From Acanthosepion esculentum (Eukaryota > Mollusca > Cephalopoda > Sepiida > Sepiidae): DNA of 64,000 bases. A program made the translations under genes and the position numbers. The stretch covers positions 56,856,656 to 56,920,655 of the forward strand of contig OZ038517.1 of the NCBI GenBank assembly GCA_964036315.1, given 5' to 3'. The stretch's first letter is position 1. Each line of letters opens with the position of its first letter. Shown in pieces: positions 10,426-23,000 of the stretch. The notes beneath the pieces were generated by a model. It had not been told where the DNA came from, did no database searches, and saw only the letters and a list, made by a program, of their open reading frames with translations.

Positions 10426-11756
10426 TCTGCACCCCTATGCTACATACACAATAATTCAAAATTAAACTGGATTTTTTTAATCCTTTCACCCCCAAGCAAG
10501 CTGATAATGCCACTAAGACACAAAAGGGGTTATTGAGAATGAAACAAAAACTTTAGAAGAAGGAACTGAGAACCCAATTCTAAACAGGAAGCAAGGGATA
10601 AACCTCTACTCCTGTTCAAAAAACAGGACAGAAGTATGAACCAGGCAATAGGCAAACATGAACATAGAAGTAAAGTTAAGCAACAGCCTACTCATAGTTT
10701 CTGGCCTAATAACTTAAAAGTAAAATATTTTCCTTACAAAATTAAAATTATTTATATTGAGACTAATGTCCTGATCTTTGTTGTTATTATCACTTTGCAG
10801 CTGTTGTGCTTCTTTGGCTTTTTTCAGGTATCTGCCAATCCAGGTAACCTGTAAAGAATTTTGAAGTGAATCCTTTTTTTAATCTATAGAGATAGAGGGT
10901 TATCATTCCATTGGTCATGTTTAAGGATATCTTGTCTCGTCTTGTCTTATTCTTTTTTAGTACTACTTAGTTATTGTTCCCTATATTTCCTCCAAATCTA
11001 AATATGTACTACTCAATCCAAGGATTGAACTCACAATTACTATGTGACTAAATTCATGAAGTTCAGACTGGAAATGAAAATTGTTATCTGGTAAAATAAG
11101 ATACTGTAGTGACAGATACCAATGTAGCATTTAATTTCTCTAAAATATATTTGAAAATATTTCTTTATATAGTACCAGAGTTGCTACATTAAACAAATTG
11201 GGCATCATTTGAAATCTCAGTAATACTGAATTTTGAATCAACTATTTTATCATATTAGTTAACCCAGTCTTTAAAAGGACCCCCCCCCCCAGCATCCACC
11301 CACAAAAAAAAGAAGGCATTCTAAAGTTACCCAATCTGGAAATTATATACACCACCTTTTTTTAACACTATTAAGCAAAACACAATTCACATCTTGTTAT
11401 GAAAAGATGGAAAACCACATAACACTCAAAGATCTTTTAATATTCATTCAGTTTCCGTAAGATTGATAATATGTAAATATGCAATTATAAATTGATTAAT
11501 GATAGATAATAATTAATTTAATAAGAACAAAATATAAGTGAAATATAAAGCAAATTAGGCTTTTTGTCATAGCGCAATGAGCCAAAAAACTGCAATGATG
11601 GAAATTTCTGTCATCTGCAATTAATGGTTGTTTTTTTTTTGTTTAATAGCATATCAACACCTCTATGATTTATTTAATGCTAAATCTAAATATTTTGTAT
11701 GCAATTTTATTTCATTTTTGGAGATAATAATGGTTTAGTGATACATATCTTACTAA

Positions 11757-11915
11757 TTAATCCATAGCTGGGGAGAGAAGAGGTGGATTCATACCTTTCC
11801 CAGGGGAATTTGCACATAAGTAAATATAACAAACCCAACTGGAATTGGAACTTGGCTCTCCAATTAACAATTCCAAGTCATTACACCACCCACAAGTCCA
11901 AGCTTTACAGCACCT
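11757..11915 (-). repeat. SINE, family S copy 3 with tRNA-like head
   Basis: On the - strand, GTGGGTGGTGTAATGACTTGG (A-box-like) and AGTTCCAATTCCAG (B-box-like) precede the body shared with copies 1, 2 and 4. The head supports a tRNA-derived SINE. Confidence 0.5.
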
Positions 11916-12339
11916 GGTATTCCTAAGTGGACACCCGTCTAGGCTCAACATTGCTTAACTTCAGTGATCGTACAGGAACCAATGTTTCAACGTGATATGC
12001 TCATAAAACCCTGCAATTAATGGGTTAATTTAGAAAGGGCTATTTAAATTTTACACTTCAGGGAAAAAAAAAATTGATTAAAAAATTAATTTTAAATCTT
12101 TATTGCGAGTCTAACTTTAAAGGTCTATATATTTTCATCCAATTCGATTTTTAATCTCTTAAAAATAAATGGAATTTTCAAATATTTCTAAAAGTTTTTG
12201 TTTCTCATTATTTAATATTTTCCCTTTATTTTCAAAGCCCAAAATATTTTATCACGGTCTTTTAGTCCACTACACTACATTCTGTTCGCAAAACTGTTTC
12301 AGAATTTTGATTTTGAACATTCTCCCCAAACTTTTAATT

Positions 12340-12586
12340 CCTAGCGAAAATAAGGCATATTACCCACACCGGAAGCGCAATCTAAGCGTCAATAGGACGT
12401 TTACGACCGGAAAATATCGAGTGCGCATGTGATAGAACGAGAAACGAGTTTTTGTCGGTTATTACAAACGGAACTAAAGGAAGGGTCCCCTTCCTCTAAC
12501 TACACAAGAAATAGGTTGTAGCTCGTCTCGTAACAACGTTGTTGTTTTTTTTTAACCAACCGGCTCAAGTTCGAGCCTAGGATCAG
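12340..12586 (+). promoter_or_regulatory. Putative USP48 promoter and non-coding first exon
   Basis: Coding exon 1 begins 2 bases after an acceptor, so a 5' UTR exon must exist upstream. This stretch is less AT-rich than its surroundings and carries two ETS-like ACCGGAA sites (12368 and 12406) and a GTGCGCATG element. It ends at a good donor, GGATCAG|GTATGT (exon end 12586). No TATA box stands out, as is common for housekeeping deubiquitinase genes. The exon limits are inference. Confidence 0.35.
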
Positions 12587-15500
12587 GTATGTACATTTTG
12601 AGCAATTATTGATATTTTATAATAATGTCGAAATTCTGTCTTGTACTCCCATCAATACGAGCTGTAATATAGTTCTTGTTAAAAAGTTAGTTCATCTTGC
12701 CAAGAAGAAACGTTGATTACGGTTTTTAATGAAGTTGCTGGTTGTGTTTTTTTTGTAATTTGTTTGAATTTACAAATGAATATATAGACTTTAAGCAAGC
12801 AATGATCGATTTGGTCTTATGTTTCTCCTAAGTCCTAAAAAATGTATTGTAGATAAAATAAAAAGGGCTTGGATGTGTGTTATATTTCGACTAGTAAAAA
12901 CGAATTCCCCAGCTTAATCTTTAAAAAATGCTAATACAGATTTTTAAAATATTTATATATGACAAAAATGAGTTTGTTTACAAGACTGCAGTGTATCTGT
13001 GAGCTTCGGTTTACATTAAACCGCCATAGCGTTAATCAAAGGCAGGAGTCCGCTACCGGAAATGAAGTAATGCGCATGCACAACAAACCAGAAGTGACTA
13101 GGGAGCGGTTTGTATGTAACAGGTGGCGAGACTAAATGCTATTTTGGCAGGATCGTTGTTATCGTCAATGTTTGTTTTTATCGCAAGCTTCGTCTGTGGT
13201 CGGAATGTGATAATGTCGAACCGACAACTTATGGAAGTGATGTATAACTGACGATAGGCACTGGAAAAGTGAATAAAATCCACCTGGAGGTTGTAAATTG
13301 TTCAAAAACAAAATCTTTATTTGAAAATATAACAAACATGCCTCCCTGTTTATTGTGATTGTTTAACCCGGTTTGGGAAAGTTGGTGACTGGTTATTCTT
13401 CTTTTAACTTGGACTTACTTATTTTTTCTCTGTCGTCATAAAATCTTTTTTACGTTATTTCTTTTCTTGTCTATAAGTACGAATTGTTAAAATTATGATG
13501 TTACACGAAATTTAATATTGTTTCTACTCGAACCCTGTGACTGATTTTTGAACCCAATCATTTTCACATTAACCCCCAACCAAAGATCACAGAACCAAAG
13601 ACACAAAAAATAGCTGCACGTTTAAAATAGAATTCTTTTGGGTTTTTTAATATATTTCCAACTTAAGATAAAAGGGCTCCGCTTTTCGGTTTTTTTCTTC
13701 CTTAAACAAGTTTCCTTAAATTTAAAAAAAAAAAAGATAGCAAAAAACCCAAGTCAGAAAAAAAAGTAAAACACATTTTATTTTTTAATATAACATTTTA
13801 ATTAAGGAAAGGCCAAGGGGGTGCAAAAAATAATATATTTCTATTTTTTGACCGACATACACGAAAATATATTTTCACATTTTTATTTGTATGTTTAGCA
13901 TTAAAAAAAAACTCAGAATAACATCTTTTAGAGAGTAATTTTTGTTCTAATGAATGATAAGAAGAAAATATAAAATTATTAAATTAAAGATTAATTTAAG
14001 ACTCGTTTTTAAAAGAAACATTTAAAAAGAGAATCCTGAACTTACATTTTCTTCTTATCAATATTTTATGAAAAATATTAATTCCATAAAAAATAGACTT
14101 TTTTTTTTTATTATCTACTACGACACGTTTTTTATTCAAATCATTTTTATAAATTTGAAATCTTTCCTCTTAAAACATTTTAGAAAAGAATAAATTTTAA
14201 ATGCCAATGAATCGACTCTAAATTGAAAAAAATATATTTCAATTTTTAATAATTTGCTCAATTTAGGTTTTTACAGTTTTAAAATTTTGACTAAAGAAAA
14301 ATCGAAGAATATTTTAAGAGTTTTTATTAATTATTTGTAAATGTAAACAAACATGGTTATATTCTGTTTGTTAAATTTTCCAAATATAAAATAAAAATAT
14401 TGCTTTAATTAAATGAAAAAAATATTTAGATGCAAACAACACAATCCCAGGTAAGTAGTTTTATGTTTTGATTTTAATCAATCTATCACTATTTTGAATG
14501 CAGTCATTTGCTTTTTAATTTCATTAAAACTTGAAAATTAATTTTGACAAACAGTCTTTTTTAGTAAGAAATATATTTGTATTAATTTATTGTTTCTAAG
14601 ACTAGTAAAAATGGAATATTACTAGATTTCTGAATATCTCTAAAAAGGATCTTTTATCTTCAAAGAAAGAAAAAGTAAAAATGCATTGCCATTTATTTAG
14701 TAAATAAACAAGGAACTTTTTAAAAGATTCATTTTAAAAAAATCTTAATTTTGAGTACAGATTTTGTATAAAAACAAAAATTCTTTAAAATGACTATTAG
14801 TGTTTTTTTGTTTAGTGTTTCTGTTTACCAAAAAATTGTGCTGTTTACCTGTAAAAAATGTTATTTATTTAGCGCAAAATATTTTCTTTTAAAGAAAATT
14901 CTTTAAATTTTTAAAATCATCACAAAAATCAGTTTTCTTTGGCAGTTAAAAATTAAAAAAAAAAAAACCTCAATGAACTGGACAGTATGTATTTTTTAAA
15001 TTTTTAAGAAAAATATGTGCCTGAATATTTTGGTTTCCTTCTTGTTTAATTACCGTTTTTTTTTTTTTTGTTAGTGCCAAGTTAGAAAATACCCTTTTTA
15101 AATTGGTGAAAAAAAAGTATAACTAAAAAAAATAAATAAATCCTTAATTGTGAATTCATCTACAAGGACATTTTTCGGCTATCATCGAATTGAATTATGC
15201 ATCTTGTTCGGTCGATTTTTTTTTTTTTTTTTTTTTTTTTTTTCAAATCAAATTGTCTTTTAATCGCGTGGAAATGAACAGGTCTTCGGTCTTGTATTTA
15301 AGAAATCTGATTTTTTATGAAAAATAGAAATTATATCATCAGCTGGTGTGACTTTTTTTTACCAAAATTGAACAAAAATAAAAAGCTAGCTTGAAACTGC
15401 ACACTCCGCTCTTCTGTAGAGACAATGAAACCACTTTTCCTGTTTTGTTAAGTTAATATTTATGCCAGCAATAAAAAAAAATGTCACCCCTCCACACACA

Positions 15501-16876
15501 CACACACACACTTACCCCCCAAAAAAACAAGTACCTACACAAGCAGAAAAAGCAATGGGAAATCTTTTTTCTTGCATTTCATATTTTTATTTTATCATTT
15601 AGTTCTGACAAAACAAAAGTAATAATTTGTTGTAGTTGTTAATTGACATATGATTTTATATTTTACCAAACAAAATGTTTGAACGATCAGGTAAGCAATT
15701 TTTACCTCTACAAATTTGATCAGTCAGCAGAAGAATTCTAAAGGCGTAAATAATGTACGCGTAATAATGTGTAACAAAAAATAAGAGTAAAAAAGGGCTA
15801 TTTTTTTTTCTTTCACATCCAAAATAACTATTTGTTAACCTTTGAAACCATTATTATTAGCTAAGATACTTCGTGTCCGATTTTGAATACACCCGCCAAA
15901 TTTGAAATTTGGAACTGGTAAACAGTCATTTTTTTTTTTTTTTGTATAAACAAGGAAATAATAGTGTTATTCTTTTTGATGTTAAACTAAACACTTCTTC
16001 ATTCAGTTACTTAAGAAAAAGAAGCTAATAATTTTCCGTAATTAAACATAGTTTTTTTGCTTTTCTATTTTTTTTTTTTTTTTTTGTTTAAGAAATATTT
16101 AAAATTTTATTTTTTTAAATGGTAAATGTGTATGTCGTCATGTGTTGATCTCTCGGTTTTACTAAAATTATACACGCGATGTATCATTGATTCTCACTTT
16201 TAGGGTGTAAAGAAAGAAATAATTTGAATCTGATTTTTAGACAAAATAGTTTAAAGTTCCAATTTTTTTCTTACGAATTAAAAAAAGAAAAAGTTCTTAA
16301 TTTCTATTTTTCCAATTTCTACAAATGTTCTCTCCCTATCCTCAGAAAAATGAAAAAGTTAAATCTTTCAGTGGTAGTGAGAATTATTCTCATATTTCTT
16401 AAATGATCCAATGATGAGATTGAGCAGCATCCTACACTTAAATGAATGACACATCACATCAAAATTAAACAGATTTCTTCATGAATGAATTAGGTTAAGT
16501 TTCAGTAAAAAAAAATAAAAATGGGCCAAACATTTTAAAAAGAAGTACACTTATCAAAACTTGAAGATATTTAGGTAAAGTATTTATCACTTTTCCCCTC
16601 CTCTCTAGGAATAATGAACTTCAGTTTGTTGGCTACAAAGAATTTATTTTTATATTTCAAAGCATGGAAGAAAAATGAGTAAGAAATGTCATCCCAAGAA
16701 AAAGTTTGGTAATATATTTAATCACTTTCAAGACATTATTGTTTCTTTTAGATTTGTGCACAAAAGATCAATTTCAATTATCAGTAGCAGGGGAACAATT
16801 ACATTTTCAATGTTTTCACAAATGAAAATTTAAAATATATACAGTGAAATAATTTCCTTTGTTTTTGTTTGTACAG
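12587..16876 (+). other. Putative USP48 intron 1, AT-rich, no gene
   Basis: Apart from the GC-richer island at 13.0-13.3 kb this is AT-rich sequence with many A and T tracts (for example the T run at 15219-15243 and another near 16068-16085) and a short CA run near 15496. No coding similarity was seen in six frames. Confidence 0.5.
13010..13135. promoter_or_regulatory. Second ETS/NRF1-like cluster in USP48 intron 1
   Basis: CTACCGGAAATG (ETS-like, about 13053) lies 15 bp from TGCGCATGCA (13071-13080), close to the NRF1 consensus, in a locally GC-richer island inside an AT-rich intron. It could be an alternative promoter or an enhancer of USP48. Confidence 0.3.
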
Positions 16877-17012
16877 CAATGCCTTCCAAACAACAGCTGG
16901 ACAAAGAAGCCTGGGGCTGGATTGACACGACTGAACCAAATGAAGTGACCCTAGAACATGTTAAATATGCTTATCACATAAATTTGCAAGCATGTGAGGC
17001 TGGAACATGCAA
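16877..17012 (+). CDS. USP48: USP48 first coding exon
   Basis: The exon follows a TTTGTACAG acceptor and contains the start codon at 16879, only 2 bases after the acceptor, so the 5' UTR must lie on an upstream exon. It ends in phase 2 before GTATGT. It encodes [14 protein letters not shown] and then [12 protein letters not shown], matching the N-terminus of vertebrate USP48, which supports this ATG. Confidence 0.93.
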
Positions 17013-20000
17013 GTATGTATTTTATTCTCAAATAAGCTCTTCTTATTACAAAAGTCTTTGAAGATAGATACCTAACCTTTTTTAACATCCAACATTCCAA
17101 ACATCATAAATACTCTTTTCACACACACAAACACACACTTGTTTGTGTGTGCCTGCATGTATATTTTAAAAATAATATATAAGGATATGCAGGTAGCATG
17201 ATGGATATTGGTGCAGAAAGGGAAAATCAGCAAGCCAAGTTCAAATTCCAGGCTAGTTTGCTGTATTCACCTTTCAGTGAACACTCTTGAGAAAGGCATG
17301 AATCCATCTTTTGTCTCCCACACACCAACTATGAGTTAAATAGCAAAGTAAGCTGGGCTCTCTAACCTTGGATAGCAACCAGTCTAAGAGAAGGAATATT
17401 TTTGAATACAAACCGTGCAGAAGGAAATGGAAAACCATTCTACTATCTTTCCCAAGATGACCTGTCAATTCAAAGATGATAATAGGAATCTGTAGAGTCT
17501 TGATTGCCTATGCCCTAAAGAGACATGGCATCAAAAAAAAAAAACATTCAGGCAGCAATCCTTTGTTTAAATATGTACTGTTAAACAGAATGAACAGGAT
17601 ATGTTCTGTTTCAGTAGTTTCCCCTGGTAAAGCAACTTGTAAAAACTTGCTGAAATTATGTAGCAAGGATTTTCATGGTTTTCAAAAGTTAAACAGAAAG
17701 GCAGCCAGTGTAACTTTTATTTTGTTAACATTCCAAAGTTTAAAATGAACATAGAATCACATGTTATTGTCAATTAGAATTTCGTTTGGCAGACCCCACT
17801 CACAAAAGACAGCTTCCACTTGACGAATCACACTGCCTGAGACCTGGCATTGAATGGGCTGCAATATCATTCATGAATTGAGAGGGTTGTCAATCATTGA
17901 GGGTTAAAAAGTGTCAACCATTCCCAACCAGCTCCACTTTCCCCTTCTCCCAATGTCAGAACTTTCTATTGACATTCCATACAAGATTTTATTATAGATC
18001 TTATAGCTGCCTTGGTGTAGATGGACTAACTCACCTTAAGACAGGAAGCCAATAAATGTTCCATATCTGGTTCTTGTTCAGAACAGCAATGCAAACTTTC
18101 AGTACCATCTCTTCTCCCTTCTTCATAGCCTTGAACCATTTTTGTGGCACTCTTGTTGGCTCTGTTCTGACCTCACTAATGTCAATTGACAGCCCATATT
18201 CCTCAATCAGCTGTGAGAGTGTTTGAAACCTTCTCTTCATCAGCATTTCTCCTGCTGTCTTGGTGTGCACTTTTGCCTTGCCAATCAAGCTGTTCTTTAG
18301 TCAATGTTAAATGTACAAGGAATCAGTTTTCAGATGGAGCACTTTCACTTGCTATTGGACAGACAGGTTGATGGCTTTTATTACTTCATCAAACTCAGCC
18401 AAATTGATATGCTGGAGCCATTGTTTGGACACACCCAGCATGTGTCCTCAATCACCGCCCCATTTTCTTCCAGTGATACCCCAGTTGCAGATATCATCAT
18501 TTTCAAAGAATCATTAGTCAACTATTCATCCCATTGATAAATCTGGTGACCACTCTGGGGAAATGTCCAATGTCTTGAGATAGTACAACTTCAACAATTG
18601 CTTTCATTATCATCAGAGCTGTGTTGAGACCAAATCCCAGGTGCATCAGACAACATCTTTTACCTTGGTTCACTACTGTTTTGTATGGCAACAATGATTT
18701 GTGAATATAAACCTGAAGATATGCTTTCCTCAAATTCAGTAGTGTTACATTTGCACCTTTTTTTTTTTTTTTTTTTTTTTTTCACCATGCCCTCAACTTG
18801 GCCATGCAGATATCAGGTTCAGCTGTAAATATGTCGGCAATTTGATTGAGCTGTCTGCAGTTCATAACTGGACGTACTTTGTTGTGTTGGATCACGGCCA
18901 TTCTGGGAACCAGTCCTTTAAGGGGATCAAGTTTTTCTTTGGTGTAGGGCAGCAACCATCCATTTTGTATCTAATTCTGAAATTTGGCTTCATAGCTCCT
19001 CCTGACATGTTTGGGAATGTGATACTCCACTATCTCATTGCACAGAACCTCTGGTGCATATCCTCCTGACCACTTCTACTTTGTAGTCCAACAATTCTAG
19101 GTTTGGTCAAACTGTGCAGAAATCTGGCACATAAAGTCAGATTGCTGTCACTCACTTTCCTTCTGGCATGACGGTGATGTCACCCACCACACTTATCACG
19201 TCAACTCCAAGTATGAGGTCAAACCCCAACAGTCGCCTGTCCCCAAATAAGGCTTCAATGTTCACCGGCTCATACTGGCCTTGTCTGCAGCATTTCAGAG
19301 TTTTTCTGTCAATACATTCATTTCACTAGGCTTCCAGGAACAGCACATAAACCTGCTAACCCGTGTCCACCAAGGCTGTATACTTCCTTCCATTCAAAAT
19401 TGTCTGCTGTTGACTGCTTCCCTTTCTTCACTTCCTTGGGGAACAAGTTGATGCTGGCATCTTTCTTGAAGTGTTACTCTGATGCGACATACCCGGCCTT
19501 ATTACATTGGAAACATCACGTCACATCCTTCAGCATTACTGGCACAGTCGATCAATGTTTTTTTTTTATGTCTCTGCAAGCAGTCCCTAGACAAATGATG
19601 GGACTAGAGCATTTATAGCAGATGATCTCACACTTTTACATTTCAGCCAGCACATGAGCTTGCTGAGCAACAGCAGAGATCTCTTCTGGATCCTCAGTCA
19701 TAATGGCCCGTGCCCAGGTTGCTAGTTGTTCTAATGTCATGACATCCATTCTAGACAATACCCGGAGAAGCCACTACATGTGCTGTCACAGTTCCAACAC
19801 AAATGCACATGCCATCTGCCATTCTCCAACAAGCAGATAAAGTTGTTGCAAATCTACTAGATACTCGTTTCACTGTCTCTTCCAGGTGAAGTTGTTGCAC
19901 TACAAATTGGTTGTATACAACGAACAAGTTCGGAGCCTAGGCATATATGAGGGTCCATTCAATGTGCTGCAAACTTGCCTTCTCTTCCCCGTCTGTTTGC

Positions 20001-23000
20001 TAATATATGATGAAAATGCTGTCTCACAGATGCTGTGGCAGTATTCACTCAACATCCATTCTCTTGCAAAGGTCGCATATCATCTCAACACATTGAATTC
20101 ATTGTATAACTTGTTCATCTGTAGCAAAATCTGGACTTATTTGATAATTAAATATTTTGTCCATGACAAAATGGAAGAAATTCAATATGTCAAAATATTT
20201 TGTGGTAGATAGTCACAAAGAGCCCTGTCTTGAACAAGTCAAAGTCCTGGAGCCCTTCTGCACTCATCTGTGCAGCTCATTTTTTATTCAGGTTTTTGAC
20301 CACACATGCAAATTAGTGATAGTTTTAAAAGAGCTACAACCACACATCCACTCTGACTAAATTGCAAATGCAAATTGCAAATTGCTATTATGACCTCTTA
20401 GCCTCTGGTAAGTTAGTTTTTTGGTCCCATTTTACCACAGATATCATTGGCATTATTACACAAAATATTTATAACCAATCTGCTCAGTTTCTCTCCCTGG
20501 CTTCTTAAAATCAAATTTGACATTTTGTGCAAACTTCTAGTATGTATCACACATTCTGCTTCTATCATAATCTAGGCGCTATATGCACACAAACTGATGG
20601 CGTAGCTATTGGATCTTCCCTAGGATCTTTTTTTTTCTTCTAAAATTATGTGACACACCTTGAAAATTTAACTTTTAACACAACATGTATATGGTCAGTG
20701 CATCAACAATCTATTCCTTCTCACAAAACTTTTCAGAAACGTTTCTTTTTTTTTAATTAATAACAAGAATATTTTTCTTATATTCACTATAAATAAAAGT
20801 AAAAAATAAATATCAACACAGTATTTTGTTGGAGTTTAAAACTTTCCATTTTAAACATAATTTTAGCAGTTTCTTTGTAAAATTTAATCACAACTCTATG
20901 GCATTTCAGAAATTTTATGACAAGGATATGTCCCCTAAAATATACACACATATATTATTAAGGAAATTTAAAAAAAAAAAAATCACTCACTGATGCAATA
21001 AGAATAGTTTTATTAAAGTTGAATAATTAGATGTCTTTTTATAGATTTTCTAAAATGTGGATGTATTAGATATTCATATTCTATTTCTATTGAGTTTTAA
21101 TAGTTTTATTTTTTAACAACTTGTTCTCACTTCTGTCGATGGAATTGAATAATTGATCAGAATATTCTCCCATTCTTCTAATGGTATAAAATGTATAAAA
21201 ATGAACTTTTACACAATTGTGGGTATCCATCTCAATAAAGTCTATGAGAATACATTTTATATTTGTATATGTATACATTCATAATCAGGTAAAAATAATT
21301 GGCTATGAATGACATATCATTTCATTCTCTTGCACTTCAAAAAATGAAAATATTTAAGTTGAAAATAATTGTCCATAACTAGATGTTAATGTGAATACAA
21401 CTTTTAATGAGAATTGTTTTTTTCTTTAAACTATTGTAATTGCTCTTTTAAGAAAACAGACCAAATTTAATAAAATATAAAAGTTGACTGAAGCACTGCA
21501 AGAATTTTACAAAATGTTCAAAGCTATGTGTAGGAAACATTAACAAGTTTAATCCTGTTTGTCAGTAATTAAAATGTTTATTTTAAACAGGGATATTTAA
21601 AAAAAAAATTTTTCAATCTACAGACGGAATTGTCGTGGCAACCCATTCTGTTTGAATGGCATTGGTGAACGGATGTGGCTGGGCCAAATTGATGAACGTA
21701 AGTGGCACGACATTGAGGACCCTAACCATGAACGACGCAGCCTGGTGGGTAATTTTAAAAGGGCTGGCAGTGTATGCATGTGCGCATGATCCTCTCTTGT
21801 GTTTGTGCCAGTTAATCGTCTATGTGTGAGTGTGAATGCATGTCATTTTCTGTTCTATGTGTATTCAGTGGTGACTATCAATGGAACACTGAACAAATGA
21901 ACTATTATATTTGCCTTTCATTGGTGTGGCCTTAATATGAAACAAAAAGAATCCCACCAACATTTTGTCATACTTTATACACTCCTCATGAAAAGAAGTA
22001 ACAAGAAAGTGCATTCAGTTGATGTCTTAACTGAAGAAGATTTAACAACATTCATCAGTTTTTCTATATTTCCTTGATATTAACAGTTTCTTGAGATGGA
22101 CCACAGCTGAAAAGAGAAAGAGAAACAGACCAATAACCACCTGTCAGAGGACAGTGTGATGTTGGAGCTGAAAGAAATGGATCACTCACAGGGTGAAGCA
22201 CAGGCCAAAGCATAACACATGGTTCATATACTGGGATATACAATTGTGGTCTCATGTGTAAGGCAGAAGAGAATGTGGTTCTATCTGTCTGGGAAGAATA
22301 TCAATTTGCTGTGCTATCTGTAGTTATTTGAAATTCTCTTTGACAATAAGAGAATTAAATAAAACAGGGAAGCTTTGTGGTAACTGGTAATCAAGTTATG
22401 TCCATTAAAATCAATGTAATTACAAGAATTTTCCAAAGCTAATCTCTCAATTGAATGGTTAATATGACCAAAACGCACTGCATAGACCTGGCATATGACC
22501 AAAGACATTTTTCTCTTAATCCACATTGATTTATTTTTCTTATATTTTTATGAAGAAAATAAACAATTACTGAATCTTGAAACTTTTGTGAAGTCTAAAA
22601 AAAAAGGACTTCAGTAAAGTTCAGTTTATCCAACTCTAATGTCACTACTGCATAGGCATGTGATTCTGTATTTTTCATTTTTATGATGACTTTCATTGTA
22701 ATTGCTATATAAACTCGTCTGTTTGTAGCTCTATTTTGTGAATGGCAACATTATCCAGCCTTGTTACAAACATAACTATGTTTTGTTCATTCATAACATG
22801 TAAAATGTATAAATAAATGTGTAGAGATGTGTTAATAAAATTAGCAGCTGTAAAAGGGACTTTTAACTTTTTTCTTTATCACAAACACACACAAAAGCTA
22901 ATAAAGAACAAAAATGAATAATTCCTTTTCTTTCTTTTTTTTCTGACATTTATACATAAAACTAAATTATTGCATTATCATTTAAAATGAATTATGCTGG

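Noticed and set aside
19400..20360. Several + strand ORFs of 67-108 codons
   Set aside because: They are antisense to the gypsy-like gag-pol relic, whose - strand fragments show family motifs.
21744..21750. Alternative donor GTAATT 4 bases after the chosen one in coding exon 2
   Set aside because: It would put the next exon (catalytic Cys box) out of frame.
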